DNA of 64,000 nucleotides from Chiridota heheva (GCA_020152595.1 JAIGNY010004273.1:78501-142500), one strand, 5' to 3'; counted from the stretch's first letter, positions 34,954-47,499 are shown. Translations and numbers: made by a program. Notes: generated by a model from the letters alone, not told the origin.

Positions 34954-36826
34954 AGGGTTAGTTTAGTGGTCAAGCATGTCCATCCAAAATAGTGAAGAAA
35001 GCATTCAAAAATCTTATTCCATTAAGGAGATATTGAAGTTTAAAGTTTGGTATCATTTCTGTAGGAACGTCTGAAATCAGACTAGTTGTGATGTCACAGC
35101 CTCATATTCCTCAAAAGTCTTTATGTATTCTATCATATTCTGTCCTGCGATTTTGTGGCTTAAAAAACATGGGGAACTGTCAAAAAAGTAATAAAACTGA
35201 ATCTAGGAAAGATATTTATAATCTACCACCTGAAGAAAGTTTGAGGGAAAATAATTTAAAGTGAAAAAATTGAATAAATTTTCTTTAAAATGCATAAAGA
35301 CTTTGAGGAATCTGAGGCTGTGACATCACAACTAGTCTGATTTCAGTCGTTTCTACAGAAATGATACCAAACTTCAAACTTGAATATCTCCTTAATGGAA
35401 TAAGATTTGGGAATGCTTCCTTCTAGGCTTGTTCAGACAACAAAAATCATAAGATGTTGAATCCTCAAACATCGTGTTAAGTTTTCTCAAAGGAATACTG
35501 AATCTGGCGATATATCGATATTTTGATATATTTCGATATTGACCTATATGAAGCAGACTAGAAATTGAGAATATGCATTATATATATATTTCTCATATGG
35601 CGATATTGAGTTCAAGGGTCATATCGATATATCGATATATGTTTTTCAATAATACACAATACATGAACTATTAAAAAGCTAAACATGACTATCAAACATC
35701 CAAGTATTTTTCTATTAAACAGCCACAAAAAGTTAATGAATTTCATTTATATCAAAGTTTCAGGCACTCAGTTATGATCAAACTTATTAAAACATTAATA
35801 TTGTGATAACAATTACCCAAAAATCCTTCCATGAACAAAAAATCACTTGACTCGCGGAGTACAGAGGCATTGCGCAATACTTCAATTTTATACCTAATGG
35901 CTTACGATGTTCAGACAACAAAAATCATAAAATGTTGAATCCTCAAACATCGTCTTAAGTTTCCTGAAAAGGAATACTGAATCTGAATTTTTATATCAAA
36001 CAATCATTAATTGACAAATTACTGACAAAACTATGAGGTTTTTCTCACTATTTTGTTCGTTCAGAAAGTCTAAAGTAAAAGTGACAGACTGGTCTTGCCA
36101 GATCGATCAGATGATGTACAGTGCAGTAACTACATACACTTAGTATCACTGTACAGTACTTTACTATGTACACACATACCATCTAGGCTATCACTGTTTC
36201 TTCTGAGTGACAACACTCATGCGATGATTGAAGCAGACTAGAAATTGGATAATACGCATCATATATGGACTTCTGAATGTCTAGAAGTCCATATAATGCT
36301 ACCAAAATAATGCCTTTTCAGTACAACTTTTATAAGAAGTAAGTGAGTTATAAAATTTTAAGAAGAATTGGAGCCGATTTTTGTAAGGCATACAGTGTGG
36401 GCCTAATACCAGTTCCACAACATTTTTTTTTTTTAAAGAATTTGCTGAGGTCTAAACTTTTTCAATGTTTCTGTGATTGATCTTTTGAGATGGAAACCAT
36501 GTAAAGAACATTTTAAAACACAATGGGTGTTTATTTGAAGATGATATGTATATATTTTGCAGTGATTTCTGTAAATTTGTACAAAAAGTTTTACTTAACT
36601 TTTTTTGAGCCGAGGCGAGATTACCTTGCCCAGAACAGTACATACGACTTACGTATGACGTCCCATAATTTGCATATCGATATTCCGATATTATCGATAT
36701 TTTCCAGGCGATATATCGATATTGCATAATGTTTAATATCGCCCAAGCCTACTTCCTTCACCATTTTGTTTCTTTTGAAGTCCTGTATCATAGCAAATGA
36801 ACATGCTTGACCACTGAACTAATCCT
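34954..36826. mobile_element. TTAA MITE family M2, copy interrupted by a hAT-like element
   Basis: TTAA at 34950-34953 and 36827-36830. Left end agggttagtttagtggtcaa; right end, inward, aggattagttcagtggtcaa. The original element is about 540 bp once the insertion at 35424-36751 is removed. Mirrored inner arms: ctgaaatcagactagttgtg / cacaactagtctgatttcag. Confidence 0.82.
35424..36751. mobile_element. hAT-like non-autonomous element, 8-bp target duplication
   Basis: Flanked by CTTCCTTC at 35416-35423 and 36752-36759. Both ends begin TAGGCTTG. Inner sequence is rich in cgatatatcgat. It contains an internal direct duplication (ttcagacaacaaaaatcata and following at about 35432 and 35912; gaagcagactagaaattg at about 35551 and 36230). 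No transposase was found. Confidence 0.82.
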
Positions 36827-37348
36827 TTAAAGTCAAATTATTGTGCAATACCACTTATACTCATTTTCCCCCCTAACATGAATCTTTCAAATAATCACTG
36901 CTTTATATAGATATTTTTTGCCCATGCCAAACTGCCCAGTGCAATGACATCACTGCTGCCTTTCATTAAATATACTTATCTTGGAAAAATGTATGCTTGT
37001 TGAGATATAACCATGGAGCTATCAGGTAATCCCTCCATGATCAAACCACAACAAGTTACTAATTCACACTTGAACTTGCACATACTGTGCTGCATATTGG
37101 ACACTTTCTGCTTGTAACCTCAACTGACTTAATATTTAATTACACATGTCAGAGTCATGATTTGGTTTGCCATTACCAATGTCACCAGGGTTAATTAATC
37201 TAATTTGCATGATAATAGGCCTGAATATTGAATAAGCTCTTAGATTTGCAACCATTTTAATTTCTTTCTAATATTTACCTTTTCCCTACATGATCTGCTT
37301 TTAAAATAAATTTAGTGTATAATTCTAATTTACAACAAAATATTTCAT

Positions 37349-37845
37349 TCCAGAATTCTATACAAGAAGTATTGACAACATATTTCATTCCAGATTTATA
37401 TACAAAAGTATTGACCAAATATTTCATTCTAGAATTCTATACAAGAAGTATTAACAAAATATTTTATTCTAGAATTCTATACAAAAAGTATTGACAAAAC
37501 ATTTCATTCTAGAAATCTATACAAGTATTGACAAAATATTTCATTCTAGAATTCTATACAAGTATTGACAAAATATTTAATTCCAGATTTCTATACAAAA
37601 GTATTGACAAAATATTTCATTCTCTTATTCTATACAAAAATATTGACAAAATATTTCATTCTAGAATTCTATACAAGGAAGTATTGACAAAATATTTCAT
37701 TCCAGATTTCTATACAAAAAGGATTGACAAAATATTTCATTCCAGAATTCTATACAAGAAGTATTGACAAAATATTTCATTCCAGAATTCTATACAAGAA
37801 GTATTGACAAAATTTCAATCCAGATTTCTATACAAAAAGTATTGT
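37349..37845. repeat. About 36-43 bp minisatellite, about 12 copies
   Basis: The unit is gaattctatacaagaagtat then tgacaaaatatttcattcca, with length variants lacking aagaa. A repeat-derived open frame of 79 codons lies in it. Confidence 0.9.
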
Positions 37846-39292
37846 AATTCTAAGCCACCATTAATAACAGAAATTATTGCCTAATACCACCAATCAAATC
37901 AATTTTAATTTTTCCTATTACAAATTTTATCAAACAGTTTGACATTTACTATTCTTTGTCCATGCCAAACTGCCCAGGTCACTGACATCTCCAGCGCCTT
38001 TCATCAAATATACTTATTTCATCAGTGCATCTCCGAAAAATTTCTGCCTATTAAGATCTAACCACAATGTATATTATTAATTTACATTTCCACTTTCTGA
38101 ACTTGCACATACTGAATTGTATATAGAATTTACTCAAAGTTGGATGTCAACCGAAGTTCTTTATGTTCTGTTTGAGCAAAAGAGTTGGTAGATTATCCCA
38201 AGCGCAAGAAACCAAATCAGTTTGAAAGAGGAAAAAACAGCCAAATGTAAAGCACTTGTCAATTGTGTGTATTTCACCCCTACACCCACGGATATGGTGA
38301 GTCATTGCACTAATGTAGGTGGACAGAACATGTACATTGACGCACCCCTCAGTTACTTAGGGGACTGACATTTTTTGCGAAATGACTCACCCCAAATCAA
38401 TCACCTCTGTACAAAGTCAATGGGTCTGAAGTAAATTCAACCACCCAGAGTCACTCTGGTGACTGACAATTTGCTACAATGACACACATGTGAGTCACTA
38501 TTTCATTTCAATGACTCACCTTTGACATTGCCAGGGGTAGTAGGGGTGAGTCATACAAATGACAAGTGCATAAGTTCAAATCAAATCAAAACTGTAATCA
38601 AGTGAAGAAAGGGTCCAGGGGATTTTATGGAAGGGGTAAAATGTACTGAAAAGCACAAAAATATGTTATTATAATTTCAGGGGAGCACAAGCAAAACATC
38701 ACGTGGTCCGAACACCACCAGACAATTCTTTTTATTCGCCATCAAAGCCTTAGAGAAAAGGCCAAAATTAAGCCTTATAAGATATTTTACAGCCAAACAA
38801 GTCTACAAAAGACATATATAAAGTCAAATTATCAAATTCAACTGGCCTATTAAAAAAGCCAAATAATATCAATGTTGTGGCCAAACAATGCCACATTTTT
38901 TAATTGTTTTTTTAGATGCCAAATAGCATTTTTTTGGCCAGAACAAGCAATTTCTTTTTCCTTTTCAAATTTGGCTTCAAACAAACCAATTATACCAACC
39001 CTGTATGAGCAACACTTGAGGTTACATAAAGTTCAGTCCTTCCCATTAACATTACTTGGAAAAATTGGCAGAAAAACCGCAAAAAGCCAAGCAGTGACAT
39101 TTCATTAGAGGAAAATGATTTAAACCCAGGTGGTCCCCTATATTCTAATCATTTGTGGTTTTTAAAGCTGTTCATTTGTTTGTGAACTATCTGTTCTTTT
39201 TGCTTTGTTTGTTGTTTCACTTTTGTCCACTTTGTGCTTCCAACAAATTGGGATTAGTTCAGGCATCAAGTCAGTCCATAGAGAGAGAGAGA

Positions 39293-39556
39293 GAGTTGAA
39301 CACACAATTACAATAACGGGGTCGTCGCCTGCGTATTCGGTTATGATAGTACAAATACTATCACGAAACGCTTAATACGACCCGGACGAGAAGACAGGTA
39401 CGACATACGGACAGACATAACATCGACAACCAAGTCAATGTCCACGGCCTTTGATAACCAGTTGTGGTGCACTGGCGTGTCTACCCACCCCAGGATTGAA
39501 CCCGGGGCCTCATGGTCTGTAGACAGGTATGATAACCGCTACACCACAGTAGGTAG
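39293..39556 (-). mobile_element. SINE family B, full-length with tRNA-Val-like head
   Basis: The minus-strand head (39554-39481) folds tRNA-like: CTACCTA pairs with TGGGTAG as a 7-bp acceptor stem (one G-T). GGTGTAGCGGTTATCA is an A-box close to tRNA-Val, and CCGGGTTCAATCC a clean B-box. The anticodon stem is mismatched, so it is not a functional tRNA. The body continues tccacggccttt in reverse, through gtacctgtcttctcgtccgg, gtcgtattaagcgtttcg and gacgaccccgttattgtaat, and ends near a GA-repeat (39281-39294). A headless copy lies at 47319-47475. Confidence 0.8.
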
Positions 39557-39561
39557 ATTAA

Positions 39562-40108
39562 AGTCAGTCCATAGTATATGAAAGAGGACTTCAAAAGAAT
39601 CAATAGTGTAGCAGTCAAAAATCTTATCTTTGTTAAGGAGACATCTTAGTTTAAAATTTGGTATCATTTGTGTAGAAACACTGAAATCAGACTAGTTGTG
39701 ATGTCATAGCCTCAGATTCCTCAAGTCTAATCTATCATATTTTGTCCTGCAATTTTGTAGCTTAAAAACCATTGGATATGTCAAAAAAGTAGTAAAAATG
39801 AGTCTGGGAAGGGTATTTATAATATACCACCTGAAGAACATTCGAAAAATAATTTTAAAAGAGGAAAAATTAAATAAACTTTCTTTAAAATACATACACA
39901 ATTATTAAGAATGTGAGGATGAAAACACCAACTTTTCATAGTAGATTTACTACACCAGTCATTTCTACACAGATACAGTACAAAGCTTCAAACTTGAATA
40001 TCTTCTTAACGGAATGAGATTTTATTGGTTTTTTCAACATTTTGTTTCTTTTTGAAGTCCTCTTTCATATAAGATGGACATACTTGACCACTGCCACTGA
40101 TCCTATAA
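39562..40108. mobile_element. TTAA MITE family M2, diverged copy
   Basis: TTAA at 39558-39561 abuts the SINE family B 5' end. Shares gagacatcttagtttaaaat, tggtatcatttgtgtagaaa, ctgaaatcagactagttgtg, taccacctgaagaacatt and the right end atggacatacttgaccactg with the 34954 copy. The right TTAA is lost. Confidence 0.65.
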
Positions 40109-40316
40109 TAATGATGACCTGATCGCTGCTGTGACACTGTAACCTTGTATTCTTAGATACTTGGTTGCAGCACATTAAAATCTGCTTTAATATGAAATTT
40201 CTTCTTGCAGTTATGACTATGCACTATGGTTTATTCCATTTTAACAACAGGGGATCTTTTTTTAATTAATATGAAGAAGAACAAAATCAACTAATCCATA
40301 AAGTTAATGACTGTTA

Positions 40317-42262
40317 AACTCTCACATCAGAGCCAAGGACCACCTTCAGAAGTGTTGTCCGATGATGAACAGGACCAGGGAACAAGGAGGGGCACAGGAG
40401 GTGGAATAGCTTTTCAAGGATTATCCGATGTTGAAATAAAGGAAAGGGTTTAAGGGAAACGTTTCAGAGAAGGGTAGGAGGTGGAATAATTTTCCCTCTG
40501 CAACTTTCTCCGTCTTGCTAATATGAATCTTTCAAACAAAATAACTTTTCTATGCACCTTTAACTTCACGACTGTTGCTTTGTAACTACATATCAACATC
40601 CTGTCAGCTCTCACATATAAGCAAGGATTACCACAGCTTTGAGATTTGTCCACCGTTGAAATGAGTGCAGTGGACAAAAACTATCCTGTACGCATCTCTA
40701 ACTTCACAACTGTTGCTTTGTAACTGCCAGCATCCTGTCAACTCTCACATATGAAGCAAGGACCACCTTCAGAAGTTTTCATTGTTTGTCCCATGTTAAA
40801 ACGAGAGTCCATGGGACAAGGAGGGGCACAGGGGGAGGAATAGCTTTTAAAGGATTATCCGATGTTGAAATAAGGGAAAGGGTTAAAAGGGAGTATTTCA
40901 GGGAAGGGGTAGGAGGAATAATTTTCCCTCTGCAACTTTCTGTCGTGTTAATTTGAATCTTTCAAACAAAATAACTTTGCTATGCATCTTTAACTTCACG
41001 ACTGTTGCTTTGTAACTATGTATCAGCATCCTGTCAGCTCTCACATATGAGCAAGAATTACCACAGCTTTGAGGGTTTGTCCATGGCTGAAATGAGTGCA
41101 GTGGACAAAAACTATCCTGTACGTATTAACTTAACGATTGTTGCTTTGTAACTGCCAGCATTCTGTCAACTCTTACATATGAAGCAAGGGCCACCTTCAG
41201 AAGTTTTGATTGTTTGTCCCATGTTGAAACGGGACCAGGGGACAAGGAGGGCACAGGGGGGATAAGGGGGGGGGGGATAAGGGGGGATAGCTTTTAAAGG
41301 ATTATCTAATGTTGAAATAAGGGAAGGGGTTAAAGGGAAGCATTTCAGGGAAGGGGTAGGAGAAATAATTTTCCCTCTGCAACTTTCTGTCGTGTTAATA
41401 TGAATCCTTCAAACAAACAAAACTTTTCTATGCATCTTTAACTTTACCACTGTCCCTTTGTAGCTGCCAGCATCCTGTCAACTCTCACATATGATGCAAG
41501 GACCACCTTCAGAAGTTTTCATTGTTTGTCCCATGTTGAAACGGGACCAGGGGACAAGGAGGGGCACAGGGGAGGAATAGCTTTTGAAGGATTATTTGAT
41601 GTTGAAATAAGGGAAGGGGTTAAAAGAAAAGCAGTTCAGGGAGGGGTAAAGGAGGAATAATTTTCCCTCTGCAACTTTCTCCGTCTTGCTAATATGAATC
41701 TTTCAAACAAAATAACTTTGCCATGCATCTTTAACTTCACGACTGTTGCTTTGTAACTATGTATCAGCATCCTGTCAGCTCTCACATATGAGCAAGGATT
41801 ACCACAGCTTTGAAGGTTTGTCCACGGTTGAAATGAGTGCAGTGGACAAGAACTATTCTGTATGCATCTTTAACTTAATGATTGTTGCTTTGTGACCATC
41901 AGCATCCTGTCAACTCTTACATATGAAGCAAGGGCCACCTTTAGAAGCTTTGATTGTTTGTCCCATGTTGAAACGGAACCAGGGGACAAGGAGGGGCACA
42001 GGGGGAGGAATAGCTTTTGAAGGATTATCCGATGTTGAAATAAGGGAAGGGGTTAAAGGGAAGCATTTCAGGGAAGGGGTAGGAGGAATAATTTTCCCTC
42101 TGTAACTTTCTGTCGTGTTAATATGAATCTTTCAAACAAAATAACTTTTCTATGCATCTTTAACTTCACAACTGTTGCTTTGTAAATGCCAGCATCCTGT
42201 CAACTTCACATATGATGCAAGGACCACCTTCAGAAGTTTTCATTGTTTGTCCCATGTTGAAA
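40317..42262. repeat. Complex long tandem repeat (about 300 and 430 bp units)
   Basis: A core unit (actctcacatatgaagcaag, gaccaccttcagaagttttc, ttgtttgtcccatgttgaaa, gaggggcacagggggaggaa, gttgaaataagggaaggggt, ttttccctctgcaactttct, gactgttgctttgtaactg) occurs about 5-6 times. Some copies insert an extra block of about 130 bp (tgagcaaggattaccacagc, ttgaaatgagtgcagtggac). The mixture gives an alternating unit length. Confidence 0.85.
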
Positions 42263-42395
42263 TGGGAAATATTTGTGTGGGTGAAATCTGTTTTGTGTTA
42301 GTTTAAGTGGGTGGAAATGTGTGTTGTGTTTAATGAGTCCATGACTGGTTTTTGTTTCTGTTATGCAAGAATACATGTGTTTACATAGATCCTGT

Positions 42396-42479
42396 ATATA
42401 TATATATATATATATACTTTATATATATATTTTTTTTTTTTTTTATATATATACACTTTATGAATATATACATATATAT

Positions 42480-42516
<37 letters not shown>

Positions 42517-42578
42517 TTTATATACATTCATATATATATATATATATATATACTTTTTATATATATATATATATATAT
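42396..42578. repeat. (TA)n microsatellite with ACTTTA interruptions
   Basis: Long alternating TA broken by ctttatat and a T-run (42429-42444). It produces a spurious Ile/Tyr-rich open frame. Confidence 0.95.
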
Positions 42579-43469
42579 TCTGATTAAAGGAATACAGACA
42601 GGTAGCAACAACAGAGTATGTGCAGTGTCCTAGCTTTAATATCTCATAGGGGTGGCCCGCCTGCCCCTCGGTGGCCTGCCCCGCCCGCCTTTTGGTTCGC
42701 TCTACCCCTCATCAGAAAAAAATGTATACAACAAATATTTTTTACAATTTAAAAAAGATTCTTTAAAAATCATAATCAAAATTCATAAATGAAATACCCT
42801 ACATGAATGGATTCAGAACACCGAATAATAGCAGTGAGAAAATGTTTTGCTCACAAATGCTTCATATAGGCACGATTATAGCAAAAATACCAGACCTTCA
42901 CCACAAGCTCAAGCCTTAAGGGAGGCCCCTGGAATTCACACCTCAAAGGAGCAGCTCTTCGAGTATGCATTGATGTGCCCCTTAACCATTCTAGCATCCT
43001 GCCCCTTTTTAAAACAAGTTAGGGGTCTAAATTGTTCCCCGACGTCATCCGCGCAGTGCAGGAAATCATCAAATCACTGGTCAAGGATTTGTAAACAAAC
43101 AAAGAGCGCACAGCATAATAGGTTCTTGTTTTTCCTACATGTTTTCGCATCTTTCATATCAAAAATGAACATTGAAAAACATTGAAAACCATTCATTTCT
43201 GGTTATTTTGCATTTATAAAGGTCAATTTTGCATTTTTGATTTGATTACTAGAAGTGTGTGTCTGCTTTTCATATTGTACCTATGCATACTTTGTGTAAA
43301 ATGGGTAATACATAAAATAAATAAATTACTTCTGGTACCCAAGAGGTACCCAGCTGAGTGTGTGTGATCACATACACATATAAGCTATAAATATGGTTTC
43401 AAATATACTAAAAAATATGCAAACAGCAAAACGTCACGTCAAAATCGATTGAAATTGTCAACTTTACAG

Positions 43470-43526
43470 AAAAATCAAATTGAGATACCTAATTAGCATA
43501 AATTGAGATACCTAATTAGCATAAAT
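43470..43526. repeat. 26-bp duplication
   Basis: aattgagatacctaattagc then ataaat, twice in tandem, followed by a third partial aattg. Confidence 0.8.
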
Positions 43527-43733
43527 TGTGCACTAATTGGTGACAACGAGAAATTTTTGAATGTAAATTTACTATTTTTTGGTCCTTCTCCCAAATATTT
43601 CAATGGGTGAAGTTGGCCATTGAGTGAACAGGAAATTAGATAATACCATAACCTTCACCAAAATTTAGCAGTAGAATGTTATTTAAGAACTTTGATATTT
43701 GAAAATTGGGGGAGAAAAATATATAAATTAACA

Positions 43734-43828
43734 TTAAAGAGTTTTATCTGTATTCCTTTTCATATGCTGTTATCTTTTTCATTAAAGAGTTTTATCTGTA
43801 TTCCTTTTCATATGCTGTTATCTTTTAA
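43734..43828. repeat. 48-49 bp perfect tandem duplication
   Basis: attaaagagttttatctgta, ttccttttcatatgctgtta and tctttt occur twice with no visible mismatch, suggesting a recent event. A C-rich diverged duplication follows (43853-43945: ttcaaaactaattatattct). Confidence 0.85.
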
Positions 43829-44004
43829 AAACTTGTGATTTGTCAGTATTTCAAAACTAATTATATTCTCCCCCTCCTCCTCAATCAGGTTCAAAACTAA
43901 TTATATTCTCTCCCCTCCCCCTCCCTCTCCCTTCTCAATCAGGCTTCACCCACTAACACATCACAAAAGAATCTAATACTTTAGGTACCTACAATAAAGG
44001 TTAA

Positions 44005-44257
44005 AGGAAAGGTATTATCCCTTACATGAACGCTGCCATGCTGGTTAACGTCACTTGTGGTTTTCAATTTTCCTTATTGATTGCGAGAATCTGTGATGTT
44101 ATCAATAACAAATGTAGGCCCTTATGTTCGATCCAGCGGATGTGTGATCGATAACATGGTAGATTTCTCGCCATAGGGAAAACTGAAAACCTAAAGTGAT
44201 GTTGCAAGCACGACAGCGTTCACTTTTGAATGTATTTATGGAAACGATACCTTACCT
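44005..44257. mobile_element. Palindromic TTAA MITE, family M1, copy 3
   Basis: TTAA at 44001-44004 and 44258-44261. Shares aggaaaggtattatccctt, tgaacgctgccatgctgg, the mirrored agcacgacagcgttcactt and the central gatgttatc / gataacat blocks. 253 bp. Confidence 0.82.
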
Positions 44258-44628
44258 TTAATATGGCAAAAATGCAAATTCCCTTATATTCCCAAAAATG
44301 TCCTCATTGGAAAATCCTGAAAATGGCTTTATGTTTTTTCAGGTATCAGACTAATATGTAAGTCAGACAAAAAAGTATTCGGATAGTGGAGCAATTGACA
44401 TATTATTATTACATCAGCAGCGTGCACCATTACTTTTACCTTAACACTCAAACAAAACAAAAAAATTGGTTTGAAAGTGCATGGGAAATATCCCACAATT
44501 TAGAGGATGTTTAAATTTTCCATTCTATCAACCGTCCCATATTAATAATTGTTAAACAAAAATGGTTCAGAAAGTATTCGATAAAATTATTATTAATTGA
44601 TGTTAGTGTGATGTCAGTGAATATCCAA

Positions 44629-44798
44629 CAGAAAGGGAAGGGGGAGAAGGGAAGGGGGAGAAGGGAAGGGGGAGAAGGGAAGGGGGAAGGGAAGGGGGGG
44701 AAAGGAAGGGAAGGGAAGGGGGGAAGGGAAGGGGAGAAGGGAAGGGGGAAGGGAAGGGGGAGGAGGGAAGGGGGGGAGGGGAGGGGGAGGAGGGGGGA
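44629..44798. repeat. Polypurine GGGAAGGGGGAGAA-type tract
   Basis: About 170 bp of almost pure purine on the plus strand, with unit gaagggaagggggagaaggg. Such DNA can form triplex (H-DNA) or G-quadruplex structures. The sense strand of the Pur gene carries the pyrimidine version. A related G-rich block precedes the repeats at 47690-47715 and 47885-47905. Confidence 0.93.
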
Positions 44799-45394
44799 GC
44801 AAACTTAACTGGAAGCTAAAAGATTCCTTTTTTAACCATCTCCATATCAAATAATAAAACTATCTGGATACAATTGTAACAGTATACTATGGAAGCTTAG
44901 AAGAGCCATCTAACATACCCAGATGTCCAGATAATTATCTCTCTATGCCAACTTATGAACCCATCGTCCACACTTATTTCTGGTATCAAGATGTCTTACT
45001 AAAATATTTATTGTCATCATAATCACTTCCTGTGATCAACAAGTCGACATATTGTGAACCAATAGGATAACAAGTTCACTTGTCATTTCACTAAGTTGTC
45101 TTGACCACATAATTTGCAAAGTCGGGAAGTCAACTTGTTATAATAATGTTTGTCATCAAGTCTGACTCTCAGCTCTTTCAAGTCGATTTCATATTAAACA
45201 AGAATATCATAATTCACAAATTGTCTGGACCACATATGCCGGTAAGTCAACTTGTTACAATAATTTTGTCGTCAAGTCTGATTCTCAGCTTTTCAAGTCA
45301 ATTTAATATTAAAACAAGAACACTGATCATACTTCAAGTTGTTTTGTTGTTATCCAATGTCGACATCAAGTTACATCATCTCATTGTAATGTAA

Positions 45395-45470
45395 TGTAAT
45401 TGCAATGTCATCTCATTGTAATGTAGAACGAAGACCGAAGATGGAAGACCAAAGATGGAAGACCAAAAGA
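45395..45470. repeat. Short direct repeats (tgtaatgtaat; agatggaagaccaa)
   Basis: catctcattgtaatgta occurs twice and gaagaccgaagatgg / gaagaccaaagatgg in tandem, a small local duplication. Confidence 0.65.
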
Positions 45471-46149
45471 TATTCATTTTTCACTTGTTATTACTTATTC
45501 AGATACAGAATTTTCACAGGACCTTATTCATTATTTCGCATTTTTACAGAATGATTGAAATTTGTAATAACATTCAAAAAATGTATATTTTTCATCATTT
45601 TTTCACCCCCGAAAAATATCCAAAACACGTCATTTTTAAACTGTTTTCGAACATTTTCGTAATTAGTTTACAAGTATGTGTCAACTCCTAAAAATTTTCC
45701 GTTGTTATTTTAGGAAGAAAAAAAAACAACAGCAAATTTTTCATATTTTCCCGACTTTTTCGTATTTAGTTTTAGAGATTTGCAATATATGAAAATCTCT
45801 ACAACGAAGACCTCCGAAATAAAAAGGAAGAACTTTGGAAAAATTAGAAGGAAAAAAACAATCAAAAAACTATTCCTTGTTAATTTTAATCCTTCAGAGA
45901 GTATCGCATAAGGTTTATTTTCAACAAAATAGATTAAGATATAACTAATTACAAAAATGTTGGAATACACTTGAAAAATGTGTTTTGGCTATTTGCTCAG
46001 GAGGTGAAAAAATGGGGAAAACTACTTGTTGTTTTTTCTCCCAAATTTCAATCTTTAGGTAACTAGAATGGTACATAACGTCCTGGTTTGTATGCCCATG
46101 CAAATTGACACCCATATCATATGACCCAGTTAATTATAAAAATGCCATC

Positions 46150-46985
46150 TCACACTAAATCCCACATGGCATCCCATCCCATCTCCCACATGGCATTCCA
46201 CCATATCTCCAACATGGCATCCCACCCCATGTCCCACATGGCATTCCACCATATGTCCCACATGGATCACATCCTACCTCATGTCCCAAATGACATCCCA
46301 CCTCATGTCCCACATGACATTCCATGCCTTGTCCCTGATGACATCCCATGCCTTGTCTCACATGGCATTCCACCATATCTCCCACATGGCATTCCACCAT
46401 ACAATGTCTCACATGACATTCCACCATGTCCCACATGGCATTCCACCATGGCATCCCACGCTATGACCCACATGGATAACATCCTACATGTATGTCCCAC
46501 ATTAATCCAACCAAATGCACCGCATGGCATCCCTCCCTATGTCACACATGGCATCCCTCCCTATGTCACACATGGCATCCTACCTTATGTCACACATGGC
46601 ATCCTACCTTATGTCACACATGGCATCCTACCTTATGTCACACATGGCATCCTACCTTATGTCACACATGGCATCCTACCTTATGTCACACAGGGCATCC
46701 CAACCTATGTCACACTGTGTTACTTGTGGCATCCCATGATGTCCCACATAGCATTCTACCCTGTTCCACATGGCATCCCACCCCATGTCCCACATGGCAT
46801 CCCACCCAATGTCCCACATGACATCAGGCTCCATAAAAAGTCTCATCCTAGCTATTCTAGCTCAAAAAATTATGCCCGTTATAGCCCTTGGTGTATACAA
46901 CATGATAAATATTATATCATATGTCCCTCATGGCCCCCATCTATGTCCCACATGGCATCTCTCCCTATGTCCATATGCAACCACA
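46150..46985. repeat. CATGGCATCCCA minisatellite, 18-24 bp units
   Basis: The left part is irregular (cccacatggcattccaccat). The central part is a regular 24-bp array (46530-46705, unit tatgtcacacatggcatcct then acct). The right part is again irregular and interrupted at 46830-46915. The 327-codon open frame over it is His/Pro/Ile repeat translation. Confidence 0.9.
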
Positions 46986-47318
46986 TCCTGTCACACTCCC
47001 TGACTAAGCATACTAAAGAAAAGAAGTCTGGTCGGGTCATATACTGTAGCAACTTTATGCAAATGACCACAATAATAAAGGTGGACTTCAATAATCATGC
47101 CTGATACAACTGTTGGTGCCCAAATATTTAGAAGAATTTTAAGGATTTTAAATCTCAAGTGCTACAAGAGAGACTTGAGGATCTCTGAAGAATATTGGCA
47201 AATTATATCATTTTACAGTTATCTTCTAAGAAAATATCAAATGTTTTGTAGACTTTTTACAGAAACTAGTCTTCAATCCTGTCTTAAATATCTCTAAATT
47301 CTTCTTTACATTGTATCA

Positions 47319-47475
47319 AAGGCCGTGGACATTGACTTGCTTGTCGATGTTATGTCTGTCCGTACGTCGTACCTGTGTTCTCGTCCGGGTCGTATTAAGC
47401 GTTTCATGATAGCATTGTTACTATCATAACCGTTTACGCAGGTGACGACCCCGTCATTGTAATTGTGTGTTCACT
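47319..47475 (+). mobile_element. SINE family B, 5'-truncated copy
   Basis: Starts aaaggccgtggacattgact and follows the same body as 39293-39456 in opposite orientation: gtcgatgttatgtctgtccg, gtacgtcgtacctgt, ctcgtccgggtcgtattaag, gacgaccccgtcattgtaat, tgtgtgttca. It lacks the tRNA head. Confidence 0.8.
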
Positions 47476-47499
47476 CGTTGTCGTTTTACATTAAAAGGA

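Larger units (their letters stand above)
34490..38060. repeat. Three diverged copies of a dispersed block
   Basis: Near 34530, 36915 and 37950: tttgtccatgccaaactgcc, cag-tca-tgaca, cctttcatcaaatatactta, ttctgcc--ttaagat-taaccaca. The copies share order but are well diverged. Confidence 0.5.

Noticed and set aside
39481-39554. Functional tRNA gene (Val-like)
   Set aside because: The acceptor stem and both boxes are good, but the anticodon stem has mismatches and the sequence continues into a repeated SINE body.
46121-47104. 327-codon His/Pro-rich open frame
   Set aside because: It follows the CATGGCATCCCA minisatellite. Composition and repeat pattern come from the DNA repeat, and the reverse strand is equally open.
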